In this document: piece after piece, positions 12,595 to 23,601 of the stretch
How positions within the stretch are numbered: position 1 is the first letter of the stretch
How the letters are laid out: every line of letters starts with the position of its first letter
NCBI GenBank assembly: GCA_963989385.1
Contig: OZ022503.1
Span: forward strand, 64,950,123 to 65,014,122
DNA length: 64,000 nucleotides
Direction: 5' to 3'
From: Ctena decussata
Taxonomy: Eukaryota > Mollusca > Bivalvia > Lucinida > Lucinidae
Notes under the pieces: generated by a model
Seen by the model: only the letters and a program-made list of their open reading frames with translations
Database searches by the model: none
Told to the model about the DNA's origin: nothing
Made by a program: the position numbers and the translations under genes

Positions 12595-13075
12595 TTTAAG
12601 GGCCAATAACTCTGTGGTAAATTGTCCGATTTGGCTCAGATTCGAGTGTGTTCGAGGTCTAGTCCTGATAATATTCTACATAAGTTTCAAAACAACCATT
12701 GCAAAAAGTAGCTTTTAACTTGCGAACAATATTTCAAGCGGCTATAACTCAAGTGAACAGGCTAGAAGTGCTAAAGTTCTTATAATTGCCAAGGTTTTGT
12801 TAATTTTTAAAACAAATGGTATAAACTTACAAGATTCATTGATAATTGTGGCTTCTGGATCATGCGGCACTGAAAACTTGTCCAATCATAAGTCAATGGA
12901 AATTTCAAGGGCCCATAACTTCGATTTTGCTCAAATCGAACTTGCTTGAAGTCTCGTTTCGATATATCAATTTTATATACAGGTTTCTTGGATAGGCATC
13001 GAAAAAAAACGTAGTTTCATATTTTGTAGTATAAGCAATGGGCAAAAGAAGATAAACTCCCTTGCTAAATTACAA
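12595..13075. repeat. Dispersed GGGCCAATAACTC-type repeat
   Basis: AAGGGCCAATAACTCTG (about 12598) and AAGGGCCCATAACTTCG (about 12908) mark two related blocks with similar TTTGGCTCAGATTCGA and TTTTGCTCAAATCGAACTTG continuations. It looks like a degenerate tandem or dispersed repeat. Confidence 0.45.
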
Positions 13076-13142
13076 AGCAAAAAAATAAAAAAAAAATAAA
13101 AAAAAAATAAATCAAAAAGTAAATGAATAAATAAAATCAAGA
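13076..13142. repeat. A-rich low-complexity run
   Basis: An AAAAATAAAT-type run that separates the repeat at its left from the repeat at its right. Confidence 0.8.
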
Positions 13143-13340
13143 AATATTTACTTGACAGCTCTGAAAAAGTCCAAGTTCACTATTAGCTAATGGTTTATGG
13201 TAAAAATAATTATTTAAAAAATCTGGAAGGATCGCGATTGACCGCGTTCGAAATTGTATGATAGGCCCAAATAAAGTCGACTGACGTAACAATCACGTGC
13301 GCGAGTGAGAAAATTACCTGGGTATCATCACATGATCGCA
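13143..13340. repeat. Dispersed repeat R1, copy 1
   Basis: ACAGCTCTGAAAAAGTCCA, AATCTGGAAG, GACGTAACAATCACGTGCGC and a GGTATCATCACATGATCGCA-like end. The same order occurs at 18600-18790 and, in part, at 18870-18985. A fragment in the other orientation lies near 8305. Confidence 0.7.
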
Positions 13341-14382
13341 AGAGCTACTCTTGAGATTCTTACGGGCTCACGATTTTTCTCTTATTAGCATATCAGATGT
13401 GAACTTATCATTTTGATTCAGAATTGTTGGCTTAAACTAAAACATTTTTATGAAGTTTCACACAGGATTTAGATATGATCATAAAATATCTAACCGTCGG
13501 AAATTTGGTAAAAATATTCCATTAGTAAATGTTGACATGTCGAAGGAGTATCTCTTAAACGGAGTGGCTATTGCCAGTCGACTTAATAGTAACAGTATCT
13601 GAGTATTATAACATTTTAACTTGATGCTTTGAAAAATGTAGCTTCTAGGATTCGGAAAAGCTTTCATAATTTCACCAAAGCTAATGTACTTTATAAACGT
13701 ACGAACAGAATCGTTCTATTTTTGCTATAAGATTGAAGACCTTGATTTTTTTGGCTTGCCGTTTCGGCGGCAAGCCAGTATTCAAGTGGTTTAGTGATAC
13801 CGAGTTATTTTCGGAAGAAACGATACGTCACACTTAGTCGGAAAATACCTGGAGAGTGTGTACTGCAGTGTTTATATATAGCAATAGCGCAAAGCATTAG
13901 CTTTTCCAAAAATCATGCAGCGGCGTCGCGAAAAATAGGCCTTAGGGCATCGCATAATCTGACTGGTCAGAGCAGCCGGCACACTGTCCAGCGTCGGTGC
14001 CTTCATGGGATCTGATCAGTATTTTTCGGCACAAATATTCTTCATGATGATCCATGATGCAGACATCTTTCATGCTGAGGATAGACTGATAAGACTGCGC
14101 TTATGCCGGAGTGGGCTGATATGTGTATCTGTAAAAACTGAAAGAGCAGAGTTCATTGATATACATTTCTTCTTTTGATGCCAAGTTCAGATGTGCCAAG
14201 ATTCCATAGACATGGGTTTGAAACAGTCTTGCCTAAAATTTTGATTCAGACTAAATGTGACTCAACAGCCGTAAAGAAAAGACTTGAAATAGGTCCATAT
14301 AGTTATTTAACTTGAGGCATGCCTAAAACGGCCGGCCAAAACGTTGGAAAACTGTTTTTTTGTTGTTGTTGTCGTTGTTGTT

Positions 14383-14394
<12 letters not shown>
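13341..14394. other. No gene seen; one hairpin
   Basis: A hairpin GGCTTGCCG/CGGCAAGCC lies at 13752-13775 next to a T run, similar in plan to 8427-8448. Nothing else recognised. Confidence 0.5.

Positions 14395-14425
<31 letters not shown>
14395..14425. repeat. (TG)n microsatellite
   Basis: A pure TG run of about 15 units after a T/TGT-rich lead-in. Confidence 0.95.
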
Positions 14426-14427
<2 letters not shown>

Positions 14428-14889
14428 CCCAAATTTGTTTTTCAACTAAATTCTACACGTGTTTTTACCTTACACCCGTGGATAATGCCAGTATTCAAGA
14501 AGTTAGAAATTAAATACTTTGCTAAATAAAAGTAAGCAACAGAAAGTGCACTAACAATCGGGTTCACTTCAATAACAACTCATGAAAATTTCACTGTTTT
14601 ATCTGTGCAAGCCTTCCTTTTAAAAGGAAATTTTATCATAATTATCATTTTTCTTGTGGCAATGGAACTGCGTGTTTACCAGGCATGTGATATCTCGAAA
14701 TTAATGCAAATCTGCATCCTAAAAGTGTTTGCATAAGGTGTAAAAAGGTTGTTGTAAAACCATATTTATGTTTGTGTATCGTATAAAGAACATACAACGA
14801 CAGCGATTGTGTTTTTCTTGTGAGGGAAGACAGGATAATTGCAAAACCATTGGTATGAGAAGCCAGATCCGCCAGAACACCATTCATAA

Positions 14890-15097
14890 GAGCCACGATA
14901 CGACAAAACCAACAAAGTGGCAAGTGCGCCTAGCTAAGACTCAGATCAGCCTGGGCAACTGCACAGTCTGATCAGAGTTTTCGCTATGCGCTTAAAGGGT
15001 AGCTAATGGTCTAAGCTAGTTCCATGCCGACAGCGAAGTCTCTAATCAGACTGGGCGGATGCCATGCAGTTTTGTTGGTTTTGTCCTGTCGCGGCTC
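14890..15097. mobile_element. Palindromic MITE, family P, copy 2
   Basis: GAGCCACGATACGACAAAAC at the left and GTCGCGGCTC at the right, with the inner AGACTCAGATCAGCCTGG and GATCAGACTGGGCGG blocks. Slightly shorter than the other copies. Confidence 0.85.
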
Positions 15098-15352
15098 ATA
15101 AAGAGTGACAAAAAAAAAAAAAAGCAATCTTCCGATTAAACTGCAAATAAATCGTAAGGACCATTAAACTCTCAGATTTACCTAGCATATAACGTGATTA
15201 TTAATACGTATTTCATAGATAGTAAAGCACTTTGGATGGCGATCCGCGTTCTGTTGACTTGGTTTTAAAGTTGAGTAATTTCTGAGAAACACGTTTTCTC
15301 CAAATTAAATATCAAGTGGCTGAGAATCGATTTTAGTGGCCGTTCTAATAGC

Positions 15353-15385
<33 letters not shown>

Positions 15386-15865
15386 ATTTTAAGCTAAGAT
15401 TCCTGTGCTGTAACACTTGGGCAACATACCGGTATTATCTAATGAAAAGCGATAATGGTTTTATCTATGAATAAAGGTGGGAGTAAATCTTTAGACGTGA
15501 GTAAAGTTCTAAGTCGTAAGCGAAACGGCGTTGCATAGAAATTCTAAGCGTAAGAAATGAGCTAAGAAAATGTATGTTTTTCGCTTCAAGTCGGCTATGG
15601 AACATTAGAGAACGAAGAAAAAGTGCGGGAATTAAGGCCGTTATTCATTTTCGTTACGGAACATGCAAAGCACGGTAATAAACACTCAAGCATCCCTGGA
15701 AAAAAAATAGTTTTCCCAGAAAAAATAAAACCACGTTCTAATGTCCTAATGATGACTTTTTAAGTTATAATGTTCCGGATGATTAAGACTGGAGTCATTC
15801 TGAATATTTTCCTTATGTATGACATCTGACAGCGTAAGTGACTTTTAGAAAGTTGTGGTGCATCA
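15098..15865. other. No gene seen; poly-T run
   Basis: A 30-base T run at 15354-15383. The rest shows no recognisable repeat or coding signal. Confidence 0.55.
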
Positions 15866-15985
15866 ATGACAGACTCTGGGGCTCCAGTAGTGGGCCAGGG
15901 CCTTTACCCAACCTGACCCACTGTCAGTGCTCCAGAATGAGTGTGGGTAAAGGCCCTGACCCACTGTCAGAGCTTCAGACTATGA
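15866..15985. repeat. Imperfect inverted repeat
   Basis: Arms holding CAGGGCCTTTACCCA (left) and TGGGTAAAGGCCCTG (right). The outer parts CTGGGGCTCCAG and AGAGCTTCAGACT also pair loosely. CTGACCCACTGTCAG occurs twice. A short foldback element is likely. Confidence 0.65.
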
Positions 15986-16237
15986 ATACAAGTGAATCAG
16001 TTATCCTTTCATTGTTCACACTGGTCCCAGTGGCGTTCACACAGTAGCGGGTTTGGTCCCTGCCACTCCTACAGATATGTTTTTTTTTTGTTTGTTTATT
16101 GTCATTTTTCTTCTCATTATTTTTTTATTTTTTCTGTTGTTGGTGGGGGTGCGTGGGGGAGGGGGCGGTGGAATTGGGGACCACAACGTAGTAGATAATG
16201 TGCTTCCACAAACGTATATTATGAGATTACGTGTTAA

Positions 16238-16773
16238 AGGTAGGTTCCTGGCCTAGTGATAACAATAATGTTCACAAAATAATTTTGTCTTTTTCTTGGT
16301 AGTATTGAATTCTCTTACTTTTCTGAAACTGTTGCTACTGAGAAAATCGTCAGATGTTGTAGAAAATAGTCGTTTTCCCTTTGGTTATTTTCTTTTGTTG
16401 GAATTCCAGCTCTAAAAATAAATATGTATATATGTCTACAAGTCCGCAGTTTCTGATGTCATTTGCCAACGGTTAATTTTCTCTTGCCGTGAGCTCTTCC
16501 AGAGGTCCTGGCATGGCGGATGGGTTAAAACTATCCCAAAATGCAATGCAGCATGACGTCAGCTATGTTATCTATTTTTGGCGCGAACTAAAAATAGCGC
16601 TAACTGGTGTGCGAAGCAGAGTTAGGAAATCCCTTGCAAAACGACTTCTCTACGATTTTTTGATTAACACTTTTCATTGAAACTTTTTCATTTCCTCTTT
16701 ATAAACGCTTTCTAACAACTTGGATAAAAAATCATCAAAATTATGATGCATTCCAAAGTACAGGAACCTACCT
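16238..16773. mobile_element. TTAA-flanked non-autonomous DNA transposon
   Basis: A perfect 13-bp terminal inverted repeat, AGGTAGGTTCCTG, starts at 16238 and closes at 16773. Both ends abut TTAA (16234-16237 and 16774-16777). TTAA target sites are used by piggyBac and Kolobok. The GGTAGG-like end slightly favours Kolobok, but with no transposase in the 536-bp element the superfamily stays open. Confidence 0.75.
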
Positions 16774-16777
16774 TTAA

Positions 16778-18081
16778 ATTAACATATTCTTGTAGGTTTT
16801 TTTAAATACAGATAGAAAGTCATTTTACTACCTACCGTACTAATGATATGATTAATTTTAAAGAATCGCTTTCATTTTTCAAACTTGACAGATATTACTG
16901 TGAAGAACTTTGCACAGTAGTTACTTAAATGTTCGTATTGTCTACCCTCAAGCCCACCCCAATTGTAGAGATCAGCTGTGACCTGGCGTGATCTTATCAT
17001 GCGACCCAATTGTCTCCACAATTTAGAGAGATCTCGCACAAATGTCGTGAGCGACAAAGACGCTGTTCGCATAGGTGTCGTGAGCGTTCATATGAAATAC
17101 TGCAGAACTGCATACGGTACCGCTATGACGTAAACATGTTTCAAAAAATACATATAAATATATAAATACATATAAATTTTCAACAGTATTTTAACCATGG
17201 AAGGGTGATAATGAAAGCTGTGTTCAGTGGAACCTCGTTTATACAATCGAAAAAGAATTCAGGATTCGCATCCACTAGCTTACTAGGCCAGCACTGTAAC
17301 CTCCTGAGCTACTGGGACTTCCCATACTGCAAGTTAAGCATTAGGAAGAATAAAGGGTTTAATTGGATATCCACAATTACTGACATTTGGTATATTGGAG
17401 TCTGACTCCTGGTACTATTTAGGCTGCGTCATTGTACCTTGGTCTTTTTAGTAGCCGCTATATAGGTTAACAACAGTCCAACAATACTTATGAAGTGCTT
17501 TTTCGGCATTGAGTGTTACTAGCGTAAGTTGGTCACCCACCACTTGCACCCGTCCCTGTGCTTGAAACTTGGAGTTTTTGAGATATAAACAAACAGTTTA
17601 GTCTAGATTTTTTGTGGTTTAAATGGTGCATTTGGTAGGCATCAACTATTAATGGTTGCTTTTTGTGAGCATCAACTAAACTATTTGTTGCTAAAGGGTA
17701 GATCTAGCTTTCATTTTGCAGTGAGTGCCCTTGGCCACTCCAGTGGTGAGCTGTAGTATCAAAAACGCAAAACAAATCCCTGGAAGAACAGTAAAATAGA
17801 AGAAAAAATGCACTGAGTATGCCCCGAAGTTTTGTTTATTCTGAGAAAATTCTGACACGCCGTGTTTACATTGATAATGGATTGAGGCTAGACCAATAGA
17901 TAAAAATGTATGATAAACTGTAAGATTTGATTGATATTTTATCACGGCTGTCAATACACAAAGAGCATTAACAGTAACAAGAAATGAACATCACAAATGT
18001 AAAAAATGTTCAGGTACAATTGAAATTCAATATACTTCAGGTGGGAGTTGCTTCTAATGAAATGAAACAGGGGGATTCACA
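16778..18081. other. No gene seen
   Basis: No conserved frame. Short TTTGTTGCTAAAG-type motifs recur near 17640-17700. Confidence 0.5.
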
Positions 18082-18255
18082 CCGGTTAGGCGGCAACCGA
18101 AAACGCTTTACAAACGATTAACGCGGTTCAAAACCTGCAGAAACAGCGTTTTCGATTGCAAATTGTCGCCAATTTGCAATCAAAAATGCTGTTTCTAACT
18201 GTTTTTGATCCGCGTTCTTCGATTGCATGAGCATTTTCGGTTGCCGCCTACCCGG
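18082..18255. mobile_element. Foldback MITE
   Basis: The ends CCGGTTAGGCGGCAACCGAA and its near-complement at 18236-18255 form an inverted repeat of about 27 bp. A second inner dyad pairs AACAGCGTTTTCGATTGCAA with TTGCAATCAAAAATGCTGTT. No ORF. Confidence 0.75.
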
Positions 18256-18599
18256 TACGGGCTTTGCCGCCTGCTCTGGGCTTTTCCTTCATAACAATAT
18301 AAGTAGACAAGAGAAAGTATTTGGAAAGAGCGGTAACAAGGAGCATATTCATAATCATCACGGTAACAACGAAAAATGGCCCGACAAATTTGAAAATATG
18401 GTTGAAGATTATAAGAATCTCACAGGAGAGAATTAATTCGCTCTGACGTTAAAGTTGCATGCTAGATGCAGAAAAAAGAGTCACTTCAAAACAGAACTCT
18501 TGAATTTAATCTTAGGTTTTTTTATTCATATTTTACTGAAAACTAGATAGTTTCTGAAATGTAGCATATTGTTAAAGAATTATTTCTTTGCTAAACTAC
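18256..18599. other. No gene seen
   Basis: A 69-codon frame starting at 18227 begins inside the MITE and has no domain. I do not call it. Confidence 0.5.
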
Positions 18600-18985
18600 G
18601 AAAACATTTTTTTAAATATTTACATGACAGCTCTGAAATTGTCCAGATTGATTATTTGCCATTGGCTTAGGGCAAATATATTTAAAACGACAATTGTAAT
18701 AAATCTGGAAGATCGAAAAGTGTGAAACTACGGACGTAACAATCAACTTGCGCGAATGAAAAATTTCCTGGATATCATCACGTGATCTCAAGACCTTACA
18801 TGCTCGAGAATTTGCTAGTTTGCAAATATTCCTTTTAAAATATCTTTTTACTTAATAATTATCGGATACCATCACGTTATTGCAAGACCCAATATTATTA
18901 ATAAATCCGGAAGATGCAAATAGTGTGAAACGGCTGACGTAACTATCGTGTGCGCGAATGACATAACCATCACGTGTTTGTAAGA
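18600..18985. repeat. Dispersed repeat R1, copies 2 and 3
   Basis: 18620-18790 repeats the 13143-13340 order: ACAGCTCTGAAATTGTCCAG, AATCTGGAAGATCG, GGACGTAACAATCAACTTGC, ATCATCACGTGATCTCAAGA. 18870-18985 repeats the right half again, so R1 is present as a partial tandem. Confidence 0.7.
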
Positions 18986-19085
18986 CGTAATATTAATTTT
19001 TTATTGGCTCATGATTTTGCTAATTTGCATATACGTTTTAAACTTACCTTTTTAATTCATAATTCTAGATAATCAAAAATAAAAT

Positions 19086-19205
19086 TTAACGGAGATTTGT
19101 AAAGCTGTTATATTTAATAAATAAATAAATAAATAAATAAATAAACAAAAAAAATCTAACGGAGATTTGTAAAACTGTTATATTTATCAAATAAATAAAT
19201 AAATC
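19086..19205. repeat. 70-bp tandem duplication with (AAAT)n
   Basis: TAACGGAGATTTGTAAA begins at 19087 and again at 19157. Each copy is followed by CTGTTATATTTA and a run of AAAT units. Confidence 0.85.
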
Positions 19206-19475
19206 TATCATTTATGAAAGGTTTGTCTTTTCTTTCTTCTTTCTCAACAAAGCTTAGATTGAGTTCTGTCTGCCAAAAGGCAAGTAATGAGAAAAGGTGG
19301 AAATTGCACTGAACATGCCACCAAAAAAAATCCTGAATAACAAAAATGCAACAATAGCAATTAACTGCAAAATCTCCTCTTCAAAATGGAAAGGACGCGG
19401 ATAGACTCCATGCTAGATGATGCTTCATTCCGTTGATCCTCCAGAACATCATTTATTTTGAGAACTGGATGGAAA

Positions 19476-19651
19476 CAGAGCTCTAGATAAGAAGGGGTAT
19501 TTGATGATAATTGAAGGATAATTTTTCTTCATATGTTGTCTCATCGAGACGGTTCAGATGAGGGGTCACAACATATGTTTTTTTCATGTAGAATTAACAT
19601 AAATTATCCCTCATTATCACCAATTACTCCCTCTTATCTAGAGCTCTGCGG
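19476..19651. mobile_element. Foldback MITE, family M
   Basis: The ends CAGAGCTCTAGATAAGAAGG and its complement at 19632-19651 flank a paired GATAATTTTT/AAATTATCCC block and ATATGTTGT/ACAACATAT. Fragments of the same family lie at 23360-23412 and 59175-59260, both with GTGCTCCAGATA- or TGCTCCAAATA-like starts and GGGATAATTTT. Confidence 0.75.
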
Positions 19652-20916
19652 AAAAATGTTAAAAACTGATATAATAGGTCGACTGATAAAATATTAATAA
19701 ACGAAGAATAGTTGATAAAACTTTTCAGGTATTTATTTTTTTTTTTTTTTTTTAGAAAGTGTTGTCCGTTTAAATCTACATTCATCTGAGAATGAATCCA
19801 GTTCTATATCAGTCATATATTACAAGTGCAACAAGCATGACAAAGGGATTCTGGGCACATTTTCCCCCCTTTATAATGTTCTTTAATGTGGCTGCTGCAG
19901 CCAGTATGATGTTCAAACAAAATGTTTATCTAAAACAGAAAATGAAAATATTTTTTTTTACTTATATGGAGATGACAAGCCTCGAGGAAAAGTCTTCACT
20001 CTGAAAGATTTCGATTATTATTATTATTATTATTATTATTGTTTCACAGTAAAAATAGTTTTTACATCATATTATTACAGCAATACTATCAAAAATACTT
20101 TTTATTGCAATAATGCAACAATACCCATACGGCCCACTATTTAATGGTTTCAAAAATGAATTGTAAGTTAATTAGCCGTTTTTTTTTTGTTTTTTTTTTT
20201 TTGTTTGTTTCTTCCGTTGTTTATTTCTTTGACAGAAACTAAGCTGTTTTGAAGCGTTATGGAAGGAGATGTAGGAATTGGCCCTGACCTTCACACGGCA
20301 TTTAGTTTAGTAACATTTAGTTTTGGCAAGTTTTTTTTAAATGAAAATAAATTTGGTAGTTGTATCCGTTCCCTGTAGTTTTCAGCATTGTCTTAGTTAT
20401 ATTGCCTACATATTATTACCTACTTTGGAACGCAGTGGCAAAAGCAGTTTATTAGTTTTATTATTATTATGGAAAGTATAAAGCTGCTTGGTACGTTCGA
20501 CACCTTTAGTAACATCGAAAGCAAGTGTCAGGCACCACACTGTAAAAATAACTTCCCATAAACTTTCTGAAAGATCTGACTGCTAGGTGCCAGGACCTGT
20601 TCCTTTGAATTTACGTATTAAATTCCAAATAATTATTATTCATCGTGTTCGAGACCTGAGGAGGTTTCCGAAGTTTTCATATGAAAATTTTCGTTACTGA
20701 CCCGTAATTTTATGGAACAGGACCCAAGTTTTTTTTTTTTACCGTAAAATTTGTGGGAGTTTTATGGTGCACTTATAGGTGCTATTTCGATGATAGTTCG
20801 CGGATATTTGTTACTTCTTTGTATATAACCATTGTGTTTAGCCAGGTGGTTCTAAAGAGGGTCAAGACGTAGTTTTTACACCATACATTTTTTCATTGAA
20901 ATCTTATTTCCAAAAA

Positions 20917-20951
<35 letters not shown>

Positions 20952-21088
20952 ATTAAAAGAAATAAAATAAAAATAAATAAATAAAAAGTTCTAAAGAAAT
21001 AGCAGCAAAACAAACGTTTTGACCCTTTTTAGAACCGCTTCGAGGCTAGGGATTCCAATGTGGCACCAAAACATGATTAACAGGCATG
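19652..21088. other. Simple-sequence rich, no gene seen
   Basis: Poly-T at 19737-19754, (TTA)n at 20014-20040, T-runs at 20180-20205, and (AAAT)n at 20914-20990. No coding signature. Confidence 0.6.
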
Positions 21089-22480
21089 ACTGTAAACCTA
21101 TTTACTTTCGCTGCTATAAAGATTCGCGTTTGCTATTGGCACCCTATTTCGTGGCGATAAATTTTCGCGAGGTTCTTTTCAGTGGTATGGGGTGCCAATC
21201 TGGCATGACATCCTATACAACTCTGGTCCTTATTTGTTTATGCTATGTTCCCACTGTCGTGAGATCCGTTACAAACGCCGCGATTGGCCATTCGTAGCTT
21301 ATCGTGGAACTTCTATGAAATTTTAGGAGTGGATACGAGGTGATGCGAGTCGATACGTTATGGTACGATTTGTTACGCTTGGATGCGATATGGTCACGAT
21401 TGGTCAATTTGAGGTGACACGATCTGTCACGATCTGGTCTCCCGTTTAGATATGATCACATACATTCCGATAGGATTGTCCCGATGGAGTCCACGATTGG
21501 GCCTCGATGTGACACGATCATCACGAACGGGTTCCCCTATTTGGGACGATCTGGTACGTCCAGATACGTTCCGATACCTTCATCGCGAACCAGTGCGCTG
21601 TGTTACAATAGAATACGACTGTGGTCGCGATGTGTTTCACGATCAGGATCGAGAGTAACCACGATTTGAGCTACGATTGGAACCCGACGGGTTATATACA
21701 GCCCGACTGACCAGGACTTCAGTGTTTCTTGACCTTGCATTATTGAGTGAACACTACAGCCCACAACCATTGATAATGGCAGGAGTTGAGGATCATGACA
21801 ACGGGACACTTGCGTTATTACTGTATACTCACATTTCCGAAAGAGAGGAAGAAGACAAGCAGTAGCCAGATCGTCCACATCCCCAACCACAAAGGGCCAG
21901 GAGAGCTGCAGTCAGGCAGTTTTGGATGCGGCCATGGCTTTAATCGCATTTACTCGCATTTTCTTGTATCTACTCGTGTCTGCTCGTGAGTCGTTCGTGT
22001 CAGGTCGTGAGCAATGGAATATAACAGAGCGTAACAGATCGTGACAGATCGTGTGAGATCGCAGCAAATCTCAACAGAGCGTGGCGTTTGTCTTGTCCAA
22101 GACTGATCCCGATCAGCCCGATTTTGAAGCACGATTAGATGCGATCTGTCGCGTTTTGTTACGATCAAATACGATCTGATGCGATTTTCACGACTGAAAA
22201 TTAATCGTGTCGATCGTAGAAAATTTTTTAACCGTCAAAAAATTTTCCACGATCAACACGATTGCCACGACTGACCTCAAGAACTGTTAAGATCTGATAA
22301 GATGTGATAAGATCACCACGATTAGTCTACGATTAGGACCACGATTTCAATCGTGCTGCGAATCGTGATAGTGGGAACACAGCATTACATTGTAAAGAAA
22401 ACATTTGCTTAAACATATTTTCGCGAATTTCCCATCCTTGCGAACTGACTAGCACGCGAAATTAAAAATAGGTTTACAGT
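21089..22480. repeat. Older TTTCGCG-rich foldback split by an insertion
   Basis: ACTGTAAACCTATTT at 21089 pairs with AAATAGGTTTACAGT ending at 22480. Next to both are diverged TTTCGCG/CGCGAAA blocks. Removing the element at 21241-22384 leaves about 250 bp, a plausible intact foldback. Confidence 0.6.
21241..22384. mobile_element. Second TTA-flanked Harbinger-like element
   Basis: The ends are TGCTATGTTCCCACTGTCGT (21241) and, on the other strand, TGCTGTGTTCCCACTATCAC (22384). The flanks are TTA at 21238-21240 and 22385-22387. The interior is filled with ACGAT/ATCGT words and one inner hairpin near 22200-22265. No transposase frame. It lies inside the foldback at 21089-22480, so it is the younger of the two. 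Confidence 0.75.
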
Positions 22481-22684
22481 AGCTCAGTGGTACTCTGTTC
22501 TTGGGGTATAACTCTGGGTTCAGTTTATCTAGGCGGAAGGTTATTAAGTTAGCAACATGTGAATATTTTATCTCAGCTTCTTTTTCAACAAAATTTTAAA
22601 ATGTGTCAAGAAAATTAATCGGCAGGAGCAGTCCTTCCGTATAAATCAAACCGACCCGAACTTGCCAAACGGTATCTCATAAAA

Positions 22685-22761
22685 TTTGCGAACAAGGAAG
22701 ACTCAGATCAGGCTGCGTATGCGCATGCGCAGCCTGATCAGAGTCTTCCCTGTTCTCACAA
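22685..22761. repeat. Short foldback hairpin (family H)
   Basis: Perfect inner arms GAAGACTCAGATCAGGCTGC and its complement, separated by GTATGCGCAT. Shares the ACTCAGATCAG core with MITE family P. Confidence 0.8.
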
Positions 22762-23601
22762 ATAAATGTTGGATTCGGTGAAAAAAGGCTCAGAGTTGTG
22801 GACTGATCAGTTTCTTCCCATTTCACAAATAATATAAGGCACAGTTTCGCAAGGAACGACACAGATGGAAAAAAATGTTATGAATAAGTAAGAGGTTGAG
22901 TAAATTTAATACTGTTATTGAAATACGCACATGTTATGGTAAGAGATAAGCACTTAAATAAATACAAAAATCGCAGTCAAAATATGACCCCAACAAATCA
23001 TCTTTGGTAAAAATCCCATAAAACGAGCGAAAATCCACTGGTAAAACATATCATGGAGGAATTATAGGATTTAAATAAACTTCACACTTCGCTTTTGTGA
23101 ATGTAATAATTTATCCATTATGACTGTCAGTTTAAATGTACGTCTAGACCAGATTTTTAGGTCAGGTAATAAATTTTGTCATAATATATTTTGATATTTG
23201 AATCCTTGGAAGGTAAATTAACCACTATACCACCCTATACATATGATCCGATCAACATAATCCTAATAAATCCCATGCCGGTCAGAACAATTATTTATAC
23301 CGTCCATGCCGGTCCGACCGGACTGGTATGGATCGTACTTCTAATTATTCTTATCTTGAAATGACAGTTCAGTGCTCCAGATAGGAAGGGTATTTAAACT
23401 GGGATAATTTTCTTTATTTCTTCCTGAACCAAGAAAAATATCTCAAACTCAAAACCCCACATTATTTGGAACTTTGAATGACATGTATTTAATTGTATGC
23501 ATAGGGTTATTACCTTCGTCATAAAGTAGCACTATGCAAGTGTATATGAAAACTTTCATTAAACTTGACATTTTCCATTAGTTGACGCCAAAACGTAAAA
23601 T
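22762..23601. other. Region 3' of FoxC
   Basis: Expected to include the FoxC 3'UTR, which runs toward lower coordinates. A possible minus-strand poly(A) signal (AATAAA, seen as TTTATT on plus) is at 23413-23418. A family M fragment is at 23360-23412 and a GGTCCGACCGGAC dyad near 23310-23325. The transcript end cannot be fixed. Confidence 0.4.
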
